DNA of 37,817 bases from an uncultured Verrucomicrobiota bacterium (GCA_903916195.1 CAIWVP010000196.1:1-37817); one strand, 5' to 3'; shown: positions 1 through 9,583, counted from the first letter of the stretch. Numbers and translations: made by a program. Notes: generated by a model not told the origin, from the sequence alone.

Positions 1-198
1 GGATCGAAGCATCACGACGAGCATCCTCTCGAGATCACCGGAGCCCGTCTGGCCGCCGACGGCCGCACCGTGGAACTCGCCATCCCGGGGCTCGCACCGA
101 CCCGGTGCTACGAGCTCAAGATGAACCTGCCCGGGCCGGACGGGGCCGATATCGAACGCTCGTTGCACGGCACCCTCCATCAGCTCTCCGAACGATGA
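1..198 (+). CDS. C-terminal end of a PVC-type propeller/DUF6797-like protein (partial)
   Basis: The reading frame is open from the first base of the window and ends at TGA 196-198, giving the last 65 residues of a protein that begins upstream. The visible part has a beta-rich pattern (ARLAADGRTVELAIPGL) and then a short tail ending HGTLHQLSER. This resembles the C-terminal Ig-like tail of exported PVC-group propeller or cytochrome proteins (DUF6797/DUF7133 type). It also resembles the tail of the ThuA-propeller fusion at 5187-7691, which has a similar SADG-V-L-A pattern. No catalytic or heme motif is visible in the fragment, so the family name is an inference from the tail. Its stop codon overlaps the start of the DPP IV gene in an ATGA arrangement, so the two are probably translated together. 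Confidence 0.6.
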   Translation, partial: GSKHHDEHPLEITGARLAADGRTVELAIPGLAPTRCYELKMNLPGPDGADIERSLHGTLHQLSER

Positions 199-2471
199 AC
201 ACTCCACGCATCCGCGGATCCTTGGGGCCGATAGCGGTCTGGCTCTTCCTCGTCCTTTCGTCCGGGACATCGGCCGTCGGGGCCGCGGACCCGACGAACT
301 CGCCGCTGCTCACGGTGAAAGGTATCTTCACCGGCGATGACTTTGAGGGCGGATCGTTCGCCGGGCGTTGGCTCAAGGACGTCCCGGCGTACACGACCTT
401 CGAGGAATCCAAGGCTCCGTCGGGCGGGAAGGACCTCGTCCGGCACGACCCGAGGACCGGTGCCAAGGAGGTCCTCGTGCCGGCCTCGGATTTCATCCCT
501 TCCGGCGCCACCGCACCGCTGGCCATCGAGGACCATGCCTGGTCGGAGGATCGTTCCCGTCTGCTGGTGTTCACGAACTCCAAGCGTGTCTGGCGCGCCA
601 ACAGCCGCGGCGATTACTGGGTCCTCGACCGCACGAGCCACGAGCTCATCCCCATCGGCGGGGACGCGACCTCGTCGACGCTGATGGCCGCGAAGTTCTC
701 GCCGGACGGCAACCGCGTCGCCTACGTCCGCGAACGCAACCTCTACGTGCAGGACCTCCAGAGCCGGCGCATCACCGCGCTGACCTCCGACACGTCGCCG
801 GAGATCATCAACGGCACGTTCGACTGGGTGTACGAGGAGGAGCTGTATCTCCGCGACGGGTTCCGCTGGAGCCAGGACGGCCGGTCCATCGTCTATTGGC
901 AGCTCGACACGACCGGCGTGCGCGAGGTGCCGCTGGTCAACAACACCGACGGCCTCTACCCGAGGACGCAGATGGTGAAGTATCCCAAGACCGGCGACCT
1001 GAACTCGTCCGCCCGCGTGGGCGTGGTGGCGGCCGCGGGCGGCCCGACGCGGTGGCTCGACGTCCCGGGCGATCCGCGCGAGCACTACATCTTCGACGTC
1101 GGATGTCCCGAGGGTGCCGGTGATATCTTCCTCCAGCAGTTGGACCGGTTGCAGAAGACGAACCAAGTGATGCTCGCGGACCTGGGCACCGGCGCCGTGC
1201 AGCCGCTGTTCACAGACTCGGACGCGGCTTGGGTCGATGCGCACCAAGGCCTCAAGTGGATCGACGGCGGGAAGCGCTTCATCGCTTGGAGCGAACGCGA
1301 CGGCTGGAAGCACCTCCACATCGGACGGCGCGACACCGGCAAGCTGGAGACGGCCACCCGCGGCGACTTCGATGTGACCGGCCTCGTCCATGTCGACGAG
1401 AAGGACGAGTGGATCTACTTCATCGCCTCTCCCGATGCGCCGACGCAGCGCTACCTCTACCGGTCCCGCTTCAACGGGCGCCACCGTGAGCGCCTCACGC
1501 CTGTGGGACAGAAAGGCACCCATTCGTACCAGGCCTCCTCCGACGGGCGATGGGCCTTCCACACGTGGTCGACGTTCGACGAGCCGCCGGTGACCGAGCT
1601 CGTCTCGTTGCCGGACCACAAGCAGGTCCGCATGCTGGAGGAGAACAAGAAGCTCAAGGAACGGGTCGCGGCGTTGATACGTCCTTCCACCGAGTTCTTC
1701 CGCGTGCCGGTGGCGGAAGGCGTCGAGCTCGACGCGTGGTGCATCAAGCCGCCGGACTTCGATCCGACGAAGAAGTACCCGCTGCTCGTCCACGTCTACG
1801 GCGAGCCCGCGGGCTCGACGGTCAAGGACGCCTGGGGCGGCAAGGGCCATCTCTGGCACCTCATGCTCGCGCAGCAGGGATATCTGGTGATGAGCTTCGA
1901 CAACCGCGGCACCGACACGCCGCGCGGACGCGCCTGGCGCAAGTCGATCTACCGGCAGGTGGGGGTCCTGGCATCCCAGGACCAGTCGGAGGCTTTGAAG
2001 AAGGTGGTCGCGACGCGGCCTTACGTTGATGCAGGGCGGATCGGCATCTGGGGCTGGAGCGGCGGCGGTTCGATGACGTTGAACTGCCTCCTGCGGTACC
2101 CGGACCTGTACCAGGTCGGCATCTCGGTCGCGGCCGTGCCGAACATGCGCTTCTACGACACCATCTATCAGGAGCGCTACATGGGCCTTCCTTCGGACAA
2201 CGTGGACGGATATCGGAACGGCTCGCCGATCACCTTCGCCGGGCAGCTCAAGGGCGATCTCCTGCTCATCCACGGCACGGGCGACGACAACTGCCACTAC
2301 CAAGGCCAGGAGACGCTGGTCAACGAGCTCATCCGGCAGGATAAACAGTTCCGCATGATGTCGTATCCGAACCGCACCCACGCGATCAAGGAAGGTGCGA
2401 ACACGACCTCACACCTGCGCGAGCTCATGACCTCGTTCCTTCGCGAGAAGCTGCCGGCGGGCCCGCGCTGA
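195..2471 (+). CDS. Dipeptidyl-peptidase IV-type S9 serine peptidase, exported
   Basis: This 758-aa protein has the two domains of the DPP IV branch of family S9. The N-terminal beta-propeller runs to about residue 490 and carries the substrate-amine-binding DWVYEEE motif (residues 210-216). The C-terminal alpha/beta-hydrolase domain holds the catalytic triad: Ser622 in GWSGGGS, Asp697 in GTGDDN and His729 in RTHA. It probably removes Xaa-Pro/Ala dipeptides from peptides outside the cytoplasm. The start at 195 is chosen because it gives a signal peptide (hydrophobic IAVWLFLVLSSG, cleavage near SAVGAAD) and overlaps the upstream stop as ATGA. A GTG 90 bases upstream would add an Arg-rich extension before the signal and is unlikely. 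The typical nucleophile elbow is GWSYGG, and here Gly replaces Tyr. The next gene starts 5 nt downstream. Confidence 0.93.
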   Translation: MNTPRIRGSLGPIAVWLFLVLSSGTSAVGAADPTNSPLLTVKGIFTGDDFEGGSFAGRWLKDVPAYTTFEESKAPSGGKDLVRHDPRTGAKEVLVPASDFIPSGATAPLAIEDHAWSEDRSRLLVFTNSKRVWRANSRGDYWVLDRTSHELIPIGGDATSSTLMAAKFSPDGNRVAYVRERNLYVQDLQSRRITALTSDTSPEIINGTFDWVYEEELYLRDGFRWSQDGRSIVYWQLDTTGVREVPLVNNTDGLYPRTQMVKYPKTGDLNSSARVGVVAAAGGPTRWLDVPGDPREHYIFDVGCPEGAGDIFLQQLDRLQKTNQVMLADLGTGAVQPLFTDSDAAWVDAHQGLKWIDGGKRFIAWSERDGWKHLHIGRRDTGKLETATRGDFDVTGLVHVDEKDEWIYFIASPDAPTQRYLYRSRFNGRHRERLTPVGQKGTHSYQASSDGRWAFHTWSTFDEPPVTELVSLPDHKQVRMLEENKKLKERVAALIRPSTEFFRVPVAEGVELDAWCIKPPDFDPTKKYPLLVHVYGEPAGSTVKDAWGGKGHLWHLMLAQQGYLVMSFDNRGTDTPRGRAWRKSIYRQVGVLASQDQSEALKKVVATRPYVDAGRIGIWGWSGGGSMTLNCLLRYPDLYQVGISVAAVPNMRFYDTIYQERYMGLPSDNVDGYRNGSPITFAGQLKGDLLLIHGTGDDNCHYQGQETLVNELIRQDKQFRMMSYPNRTHAIKEGANTTSHLRELMTSFLREKLPAGPR

Positions 2472-2476
2472 AGCCC

Positions 2477-5197
2477 ATGGACCCGCTTTTGCCCCACATT
2501 TCTCCGATACCGCCGCGCCCGCTCCGCCGGCCAGGACCGTGGTCCTTCCTTCGCCTGTCGGCGGCGATGCTCCTCGGCGCGGCGGTGGCCACTGGTGCGT
2601 CGGCCGCGGCGATCGACGGCCACGTGCTGCTCGGCGAACGGCATTGCACGGCGTGCCATGCGGTCAGCGGGACCGCGGCGTCATGGATCACGCCGAAGAC
2701 CGCGCCGCGGCTGACCGGTCTCGCCGGACGGGCCGATGCGGGTTGGGTCCGGCGCTTCTTGGCGGCGCCGGACGCGACGTTGCCGGGGACGACCATGCCG
2801 GACGTGCTTCATCGCCTTCCCGGAGCCGATCGCGAGGGCGCGGCCGAGGCGCTGACGCATCATCTCTTCTCCTCGGCGACGGCGGCCGCTGCCGTCCGGG
2901 TCTTCCCCGACAAGGCGGCCATCGCGCGAGGAGAGGCGTTGTATCATCGGGTCGGTTGCGTGGCCTGCCACGCCCCGCAGGACGCGGCGGCCGAGGCCGT
3001 GCCTTCCGTGCCGTTGCCGCGCATGGAAGAGAAGTGGACCCATGCGCCGCTGCGGCAGTTCTTGCTCGATCCATCGGCGGTGCGGCCTTCGGGCCGGATG
3101 CCCGCGATGGGGCTCACCGACCGCGAGGCCTCCGACATCGCGCACTACCTGCTGCGCGCGACGCGGGTCCACTCGCCGCTGGAAGCGACGGTCTGCCGGG
3201 CGCGGCTGCGATCGCTCGCCGACCTCGACACGGCGGAGGCGGTCCGCACCGTGCCGGTGGACGGCTTCACGCTCGCGGTGCCGGGAGCGGACGGCCGGTT
3301 GGCGCTGCGTTTCAACGGTTGGCTGCGCGTGGATGCCGCGGGTAGCCACACGTTCCGGCTGTCGGCCGATGGCGCGACGCGGCTCTCGGTCGACGGCGAC
3401 TGGATCGAGGACGTCGATTGCTGGGACCGCGACGCGACGAACGCCGAAGGGTCGCTGCAGCTCTCGCCCGGTTGGCACGCGGTGCGTCTCGATTTCGCGC
3501 AGCGCGGATCGAAGCCGCCGCGGTTGCGGGTCGAGATGGAAGGCCCGGGCATCCCGCGCGGACCCATCGCCGCGGAGCGTCTGCGCGCCGATCGCGAGAT
3601 CGGGCCGGGATCCGCGCCGGCTCCGTTCGTGGTGGATCCAGCGAAGGCCGGGCGCGGCAAGGCCTTGTTCGCGGGCCTCGATTGCGCGGCTTGCCACGAC
3701 GGGAAGATGCCGGCCAAGGCGATGCCGGAGCTCGTCCGGGCGGATCCGGTCCGCGGGTGTCTCGCGGATGCGCCCGCGGCCGGCGTCCCCGGCTTCGCGC
3801 TGTCCGATGCGGAACGGGTCGCGCTGCGGTCGGCGCTGGTCGGGCTCCGGCGTCCGGACCTCGCGGCACCGTCGTCGCAGCAGCGGGTCGCGCACACGAT
3901 GACCACCTTCCGCTGCACCGCGTGCCACGTCCGCGACGGTGTCGGGGGCGTCACCGCGGGGCGCGACCGGTACTTCACCTCGAACGGCGAGGACCTCGGC
4001 GAGGAAGGCCGGTTGCCGCCGCGGCTCGACGGGGTGGGCGACAAGCTGCGTCCGGCATGGCTCGGTGATGTCCTTGCGAAGGGCACGGGCGTCCGGCCTT
4101 ACCTCGACACGCGGATGCCGCGGTTCGGCGCGACGAATGTCGGCCACCTCGCGGCGTTGTTCGTCGCCCTCGACCGGCGTCCGAGGTCGCCGGCGCCGAT
4201 GTCCGACACGGCGGACGCGCAGCGCGAGGCGGGACGCACCTTGATCGGGACCGACGGCTTGTCGTGCATCGCTTGCCATCGTTTCAACCGCCAACCGGCG
4301 CACGCGCTCCAGGTGCTCGACCTCACGACCACGACCGAGCGGCTGAACGAGGATTGGTTCCGCGCGTTCCTCCGCGAACCGGAACGCTTCAATGTCGGCA
4401 CGCGGATGCCGTCGTTCTGGCCCGGTGGTGTGAGCCCGATCCCGGCGTTGCTCGGTGGCGACACGGATCGTCAGCACGCGGCGATCTGGACCTATCTCGC
4501 CGACGGAGCGCGCGCGAAGGCTCCCGAAGGGTTGAGCCGCGAGAGCATGGAGCTCGTCGTCGGCGGAGAAGCGGTCCTGTATCGCGGCAAGCTCTGGGAG
4601 GCGGGGTTCCGCGCGGTCGCGGTCGGCTATCCCGAGCAGGTCGACATGGCGTTCGACGCCGAGGAATCGCGGCTCGCGCTGCTGTGGCGCGGACGCTTCC
4701 TCAACGCCGGGCCGCACTGGGGCGTCCAGGGCATGGGGCAGATCCGTCCGCTCGGCACCGACGTGGTCGTGCTACCCCGCGGACCGGCCTTCGCGGTGCT
4801 CGCCGACGCCGCGGCTCCTTGGCCCACCGGGACGGGGCGCGGCCCGGCCACGAAGTTCCACGGCTACCAGCTCGACGCGTTGAAGCGTCCGACGCTGCTC
4901 TACGCGGTCCATGGGACGGAGGTGGAAGACTTCCTCGCCGGTGCGGTCACGGAGGGCGGGCCTTCGGTCCGGCGGACACTGAAGTTCTTGGGCGCCGTGC
5001 CCGCGGGGCTCCATCTGCGCCTCGCTTCCGGGAAGTTGACGCCGGTCGACGGCGACGCGTGGCAGCTCGATGGCACGGTCAAGATCCGTGTCCGCGGCGG
5101 CGCGGCGATCGCGCGCGGCGAAGGTGGCCGCAAAGAACTGCTCGTGGCCATCGATGCGGCGGCGAAAGCCGGACTGGAGATCGTTTATGCCTGGTGA
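2477..5197 (+). CDS. Exported multiheme c-type cytochrome with PA14-like domain
   Basis: This 906-aa protein has a signal peptide (AAMLLGAAVATGASA) and five CXXCH heme c sites, at about residues 57, 161, 403, 480 and 597. Between the second and third sites, roughly residues 255-355, lies a PA14-like beta domain. Its signs are LRFNGWLRVDAAGSHTF, LSVDGDWI and a GWHAVRLDFAQ strand, the layout of carbohydrate-binding PA14 modules. Several GRMP/TRMP-like loops with a Met follow the hemes and could supply distal ligands. The C-terminal 300 residues are beta-rich with no heme site and match the tail of PVC-type cytochromes with unassigned function. It probably carries electrons for a periplasmic sugar or polyol oxidation. 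The substrate is inferred, and the PA14 assignment rests on pattern only. It lies 5 nt after the peptidase and overlaps the next gene by 11 nt. Confidence 0.85.
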   Translation: MDPLLPHISPIPPRPLRRPGPWSFLRLSAAMLLGAAVATGASAAAIDGHVLLGERHCTACHAVSGTAASWITPKTAPRLTGLAGRADAGWVRRFLAAPDATLPGTTMPDVLHRLPGADREGAAEALTHHLFSSATAAAAVRVFPDKAAIARGEALYHRVGCVACHAPQDAAAEAVPSVPLPRMEEKWTHAPLRQFLLDPSAVRPSGRMPAMGLTDREASDIAHYLLRATRVHSPLEATVCRARLRSLADLDTAEAVRTVPVDGFTLAVPGADGRLALRFNGWLRVDAAGSHTFRLSADGATRLSVDGDWIEDVDCWDRDATNAEGSLQLSPGWHAVRLDFAQRGSKPPRLRVEMEGPGIPRGPIAAERLRADREIGPGSAPAPFVVDPAKAGRGKALFAGLDCAACHDGKMPAKAMPELVRADPVRGCLADAPAAGVPGFALSDAERVALRSALVGLRRPDLAAPSSQQRVAHTMTTFRCTACHVRDGVGGVTAGRDRYFTSNGEDLGEEGRLPPRLDGVGDKLRPAWLGDVLAKGTGVRPYLDTRMPRFGATNVGHLAALFVALDRRPRSPAPMSDTADAQREAGRTLIGTDGLSCIACHRFNRQPAHALQVLDLTTTTERLNEDWFRAFLREPERFNVGTRMPSFWPGGVSPIPALLGGDTDRQHAAIWTYLADGARAKAPEGLSRESMELVVGGEAVLYRGKLWEAGFRAVAVGYPEQVDMAFDAEESRLALLWRGRFLNAGPHWGVQGMGQIRPLGTDVVVLPRGPAFAVLADAAAPWPTGTGRGPATKFHGYQLDALKRPTLLYAVHGTEVEDFLAGAVTEGGPSVRRTLKFLGAVPAGLHLRLASGKLTPVDGDAWQLDGTVKIRVRGGAAIARGEGGRKELLVAIDAAAKAGLEIVYAW

Positions 5198-7691
5198 TCC
5201 GAAACAGCAGCGGACGGTCGGGCCCGGCACCGGGCTTCGTCGCGTGTTCCACGCGCTCGGTCTCGTCGTGAAAACGTGGATGGGGCTCACGGTATTGGTG
5301 TCCATGACCGCCTCTGCCGAGGACCCATGGCTCAGCTACAAAGGCGGGGCCGGGCCGGGGAAGGGGAAGAAGATCGTCTTTGTCACCGGCGACGAAGAAT
5401 ACAGGTCGGAAGAATCGATGCCGGCGATGGCCCGCATCCTCGCGAAACGGCACGGCTTCGATTGCACCGTGCTGTTCGCGATCGACCCGAAGTCCGGCGA
5501 GATCGACCCGAAGATCGTCGACAACATCCCCGGCCTCGACGCGCTCAAGACCGCGGATCTGATGGTCGTGTTCACGCGGTTCCGGCATCTGCCCGAGGAC
5601 CAGATGGCGAAGTTCGTGGATTACGTGGAATCCGGTCGGCCGGTCATCGGCGTGCGGACGGCGACCCACGCGTTCGATTACGACAAGTTCCAGAAAGAAA
5701 AGTTCTCCAAGTGGGCGTGGCGCGGGCCGCATCCGGATTTCAAGGGCGGTTTCGGGCGACAAGTGCTCGGCGAGACCTGGGTCGACCATTATGGAGGCTA
5801 CCGCAGCGAGAGCACGCTGGGGATCATCGTCCCGGAGATGAAGGGGCATCCTGTGCTCCGCGGCGTCGATTCGATCTGGGGCCTCTCGCACGCCTATCAG
5901 GTGACGACCTTGGCCGGCGACAGCCGTCCGCTCGTGATGGGCCAGCCGCTGGTCGGGCTGAGACCGGACGACAAGCCCGACGCGGAGAAGCCGCCCGTGC
6001 CGGTCGCCTGGGTGAAGACCTACACCGGACAGGCCGGCAAGGCCGCCCGCGTCTTCACCACGACCTACGGCTACGGGGACGACTTCAAAGAAGAGGGCGT
6101 GCGCCGGATGTTCGTGAACGCGTGCTACTGGTGCGTCGGGCTCGAAGACAAGATCCCGGCGAGATCTGATGTCGCGCACGTCGGTCCTTACCAGCCGAAG
6201 AAGAGCGATTTCGGCGGCTACCGGCGCGGCATGACGCCGGAGGACCTGCGACAGAACCTCAGCACCGACGATCTGCCGGAGATCGAACCGAACGCCCGGG
6301 AAGCCGAGGCGTATCGCATCGTCGACATCCCGACACCGCCCGGCGCGGTCGTTGAATCGGGCAGCATGCTGGAGCTGCCCGACGGGCGCCTGGCGATCGG
6401 GACCCGGCGCGGCGAGATCTACTTCGTCGCCGGCGCCGAGATGGATCCGCCGGTGCCGCGGTGGACGTTGTTCGCGTCGGGTTTGACCGAGGTCTTCGGC
6501 CTCGCTTGGCGGGACGGCGTGCTCTACGCGACGCAACAGGGCGAGCTGACGCGTGTGCTCGACACCGACGGCGACGGGCGCGCCGACCGTTTCGAGACCG
6601 TGAGCGACGCCTGGGCCTGGGGCAGCGAGCACGAGTTCACCTTCGGTTCCGGCTTCGACAAGGACGGAGCGATCTGGACGGTGCACGGGTTGTCCGATAG
6701 CTACACGTCGGACCGGTTGTTCCGCGGTTGGGCGCTGCGGCATTTCCCGGACGGTCGGTGGGAAGCCATGTGCAGCGGGCTGCGGAGCCCGGGCGGCATC
6801 GCGTTCAACGCCGAAGGCGACGTCTTCTATGCCGAGAGCCAGGGCCCGTGGGGCAGCGCCTGCACGCTGAAGCAGCTCCGGAAGGGCGGGTTCATGGGGC
6901 ATCCCATCAGCAACAAGTGGTGGGACCAGGCGCCGGGCATGGGACCGCGTCCCGCCGAGCCGACCGGCGGCGACGACGGCCGGCGCCACATCGACGCGGC
7001 GCGGATCCCGCAGCTCGTGCTGCCGTCGGTGACCTTTCCCTATAAGAAGATGGGCCAGAGCGCGTCGGCCGTGATGCGCGATGTCTCGGGCGGGAAGTTC
7101 GGCCCGTTCGCCGACCAGTTCCTGGTCGCCGATTACACGCTGAGCCTGGTCATGCGCGCCGAGATGGAGAAGGTGGGCGGCGGCTACCAAGGCACCTGCT
7201 ATCCGTTCCGCCAAGGCCTCGCGACCGGGCTGATCGGAGGGAAGCTCACCCGGGGCGGCCATCTCTTCGTCGGCGGGAGCAAGCGGGGCTGGCCGGTGCG
7301 GGGCCTCGCCGAGCGGGCGCTGCAACGGATCGATTGGACCGGCCGGACGCCGTTCGAGGTCCGCACCACGCGGGCGACCCGGGACGGCTTCGAGCTGACC
7401 TTCACGGCCCCGGTGGATCCGAAGGCCGCCGCGGATCCGGACAGCTACGGCTTGGAGACCTTCACCCACCACTACTTCGGCGCCTATGGCGGTCCGGAGA
7501 TCGAGCATGCGGACCAGCGCATCGTCTCGGCGCAGGTCAGCGCCGACGGTCTCGTCGTGCGGCTCGCGGTGGACACGATCGTCGTCGGCCACATCCATGA
7601 GCTGCATTTCCCGGGCGTGCGCGACCGCGCGGGAAATCCGTTGGTCCATGACGTCGCCTACTACACGATGAACCGCATCCCCGCACGCTGA
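5187..7691 (+). CDS. ThuA domain fused to a PVC-type propeller (sorbosone-dehydrogenase-like)
   Basis: This 834-aa protein has two parts. Residues of about 60-325 form a ThuA/glutamine-amidotransferase-like domain (KIVFVTGDEEYRSEE near the start, and THAFDYDKF). Residues of about 380-710 form a beta-propeller like the PVC-type glucose/sorbosone dehydrogenases (LPDGRLAIGTRRGEIY, GLRSPGGIAFNAEGDVFYAE). A C-terminal Ig-like tail follows (about 715-834). ThuA domains are tied to trehalose and other sugar-glycoside metabolism, and the propellers usually bind PQQ or sugars. No CXXCH site is present, so electrons would go to a partner such as the cytochrome encoded just before it. The start at 5187 overlaps the cytochrome stop by 11 nt and leaves a plausible secretion signal. 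An ATG at 5280 is an alternative start. The upstream GTG-type extension overlaps another frame and was rejected. Confidence 0.85.
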   Translation: MPGDPKQQRTVGPGTGLRRVFHALGLVVKTWMGLTVLVSMTASAEDPWLSYKGGAGPGKGKKIVFVTGDEEYRSEESMPAMARILAKRHGFDCTVLFAIDPKSGEIDPKIVDNIPGLDALKTADLMVVFTRFRHLPEDQMAKFVDYVESGRPVIGVRTATHAFDYDKFQKEKFSKWAWRGPHPDFKGGFGRQVLGETWVDHYGGYRSESTLGIIVPEMKGHPVLRGVDSIWGLSHAYQVTTLAGDSRPLVMGQPLVGLRPDDKPDAEKPPVPVAWVKTYTGQAGKAARVFTTTYGYGDDFKEEGVRRMFVNACYWCVGLEDKIPARSDVAHVGPYQPKKSDFGGYRRGMTPEDLRQNLSTDDLPEIEPNAREAEAYRIVDIPTPPGAVVESGSMLELPDGRLAIGTRRGEIYFVAGAEMDPPVPRWTLFASGLTEVFGLAWRDGVLYATQQGELTRVLDTDGDGRADRFETVSDAWAWGSEHEFTFGSGFDKDGAIWTVHGLSDSYTSDRLFRGWALRHFPDGRWEAMCSGLRSPGGIAFNAEGDVFYAESQGPWGSACTLKQLRKGGFMGHPISNKWWDQAPGMGPRPAEPTGGDDGRRHIDAARIPQLVLPSVTFPYKKMGQSASAVMRDVSGGKFGPFADQFLVADYTLSLVMRAEMEKVGGGYQGTCYPFRQGLATGLIGGKLTRGGHLFVGGSKRGWPVRGLAERALQRIDWTGRTPFEVRTTRATRDGFELTFTAPVDPKAAADPDSYGLETFTHHYFGAYGGPEIEHADQRIVSAQVSADGLVVRLAVDTIVVGHIHELHFPGVRDRAGNPLVHDVAYYTMNRIPAR

Positions 7692-7698
7692 CGCCGCC

Positions 7699-9570
7699 AT
7701 GCACCGCTTTCTCCTCCGACTCTTCGCGCTGACCTTCTGGATTATCCCTTCGGCTGCTTTCATCGCGGCCCATGCCACCGAGCCGGTGAAGGTGTTGCCA
7801 TTGCCCGGCGGATCCTTTCTCGTCGACGGGCACGCCGCGTTCGTCATCCCTGCGGCGTCGGCGGAAGGCGGCGGTGCGAAGCCATGGGTCTGGTACGCGC
7901 CGACGTTGCCCGGCCTGCCCGGACCGGAGGAGCGCTGGATGTTCGAGCGGTTCCTCGACGCCGGCATCGCGGTCGCGGGCATCGATGTCGGGGAATCCTA
8001 CGGCAGTCCCGACGGACGCGCTTTGTTCTCCCGGTTCCACGACGAGATGACGCGGAAGCGCGGCTACGCGTCGAAGCCCGTGCTGCTCGGACGGAGCCGC
8101 GGCGGGCTGATGACGCTCGCTTGGGCGGCGGAGAACCCCGAGAAAGTGGCGGGCTTCGCCGGCATCTATCCGGTCTGCGACATCGCGAGCTACCCGGGCG
8201 TGGCGAAGGCCGCCCCGGCCTACGGCATGGACGCCGCGCAGCTCCTGGCGCATCTCGCCGAGCACAACCCGGTCGACCGCCTCGCGGCGTTGGCGCGGGC
8301 GAAGGTCCCGCTCTTCGCCATCCACGGCGACGTCGACGCGCTGGTGCCCCTCGCGGCGAACTCCGGGCTCGTGAAGCAGCGCTACGATGCGCTGGGCGGC
8401 ACGATGCGATTGGTCGTGCCGGCGGGGCAGGGGCACAACATGTGGACCGGCTTCTTCCAGTGCCAGGAGCTCGTCGATTTCGTGGTGGCCCGGGCGGCCG
8501 GGCCGGTGGTGTTGACCTCGCCGCTCGAGCATCAGGTGGTCCAACGTGGTTCGCGCCGCAAAGGGACGATCCCCGTCCGCGGCACGCTGGCATCCGTCGA
8601 AGGTCGGCGTATCGCCGTCGAGGCGCGGGTCGTCGTGGCCGGCAAGGCGGGCAAGTGGCGCCGCATCCCGCTCGACCGGGTCGCCGGGACCTTCGCGGGT
8701 GAGATGGAAGCCCCGGCGGGGGGGTGGCACCGGCTGGAGGCCCGGGTGTCGTCCGATGGCAAGGTCGTCGCCGGGACCACGGTCGCGCATGTCGGCGTCG
8801 GCGAGGTCTTCGTGGTGGCCGGGCAATCGAACTCGGCGAACCACGGCGAGGAGAAGCAGACCGTGCGGTCCGGCCGGGTCGTCGCCTTCGATGGGAGACG
8901 TTGGTCGGTGGCCGACGATCCACAGCCCGGCGCGAGCGGCGGCGGCGGTAGCTTCCTTCCGCCGTTCGGCGACGCGATCGCGGCGGAGTTCGATGTCCCG
9001 GTCGGCTGGGTCGCCTGCGGTGCCGGCGGCACGAGCGTGCGCGAATGGCTACCCAAGGGCGCGCGGTTCCCGGGACCTCCCACCGTGATGTCGCACGTGA
9101 CGCGGATGCCCGAGGGCGATTGGTCCTGCGACGGCGCGCTGTACGGCAATCTTGTTGATCGCATGGCATCGCCCGGACCCCGCGGATTCCGCGCCGTGCT
9201 CTGGCACCAGGGCGAGAGCGACGCGAACCAGGCCGATCCGACCCGGACGTTGTCCGGTCCGCTCTACCGGGAGTTCTTGGAGCGGATCATCCGCGATTCA
9301 CGGCGGGCCATCGGCTGGGAACCGCCGTGGTTCGTCGCGCAGGTGAGCTACCACGTCCCGGGTGATGAGGCGTCGCCGGAGATCCGCGCGGCGCAGGCGT
9401 CGCTCTGGCGCGACCGGGTGGCTTTGGAAGGACCCGACACCGACGCGTTGAAGGGCACTCTGCGGGACGGCGGAGGCAAAGGCGTGCACTTCAGCGGACC
9501 CGGCCTCCGCGCACACGCCGCGAGTTGGGCCGAGAAGGTCTCGCCCTGGCTCGCGCGGCAGCTCCGGTGA
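7699..9570 (+). CDS. Alpha/beta hydrolase fused to sialate O-acetylesterase-like (SASA) domain
   Basis: This 623-aa exported protein (signal ALTFWIIPSAAFIAAHA) joins two esterase folds. Residues of about 40-270 are an alpha/beta hydrolase with nucleophile Ser133 in GRSRGG, the acid in HGDVDAL and the His in GQGHN. Residues of about 370-620 are a SASA/SGNH carbohydrate esterase, with Ser377 in AGQSN, the WHQGE block at 502-506 and a late GVHFSG His. A beta-sandwich linker of about 100 residues lies between them. Both halves keep their catalytic residues, so each may be active. Together they could remove two different acyl groups from one polysaccharide. It lies 7 nt after the ThuA fusion and just before two sulfatases, which fits stripping of substituents from a decorated glycan. 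The substrate is inferred. Confidence 0.88.
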   Translation: MHRFLLRLFALTFWIIPSAAFIAAHATEPVKVLPLPGGSFLVDGHAAFVIPAASAEGGGAKPWVWYAPTLPGLPGPEERWMFERFLDAGIAVAGIDVGESYGSPDGRALFSRFHDEMTRKRGYASKPVLLGRSRGGLMTLAWAAENPEKVAGFAGIYPVCDIASYPGVAKAAPAYGMDAAQLLAHLAEHNPVDRLAALARAKVPLFAIHGDVDALVPLAANSGLVKQRYDALGGTMRLVVPAGQGHNMWTGFFQCQELVDFVVARAAGPVVLTSPLEHQVVQRGSRRKGTIPVRGTLASVEGRRIAVEARVVVAGKAGKWRRIPLDRVAGTFAGEMEAPAGGWHRLEARVSSDGKVVAGTTVAHVGVGEVFVVAGQSNSANHGEEKQTVRSGRVVAFDGRRWSVADDPQPGASGGGGSFLPPFGDAIAAEFDVPVGWVACGAGGTSVREWLPKGARFPGPPTVMSHVTRMPEGDWSCDGALYGNLVDRMASPGPRGFRAVLWHQGESDANQADPTRTLSGPLYREFLERIIRDSRRAIGWEPPWFVAQVSYHVPGDEASPEIRAAQASLWRDRVALEGPDTDALKGTLRDGGGKGVHFSGPGLRAHAASWAEKVSPWLARQLR

Positions 9571-9583
9571 GAAGCATCCCGTG

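Noticed and set aside
180-2381. 733-aa minus-strand open frame opposite the DPP IV gene
   Set aside because: It is an Arg/Val/Glu-rich antisense shadow caused by high GC. The plus-strand frame has a full catalytic triad.
5079-7982. 967-aa minus-strand open frame opposite the ThuA fusion
   Set aside because: The composition is that of an antisense shadow, with no recognisable motif or signal. It spans the boundary of two well-supported plus-strand genes.
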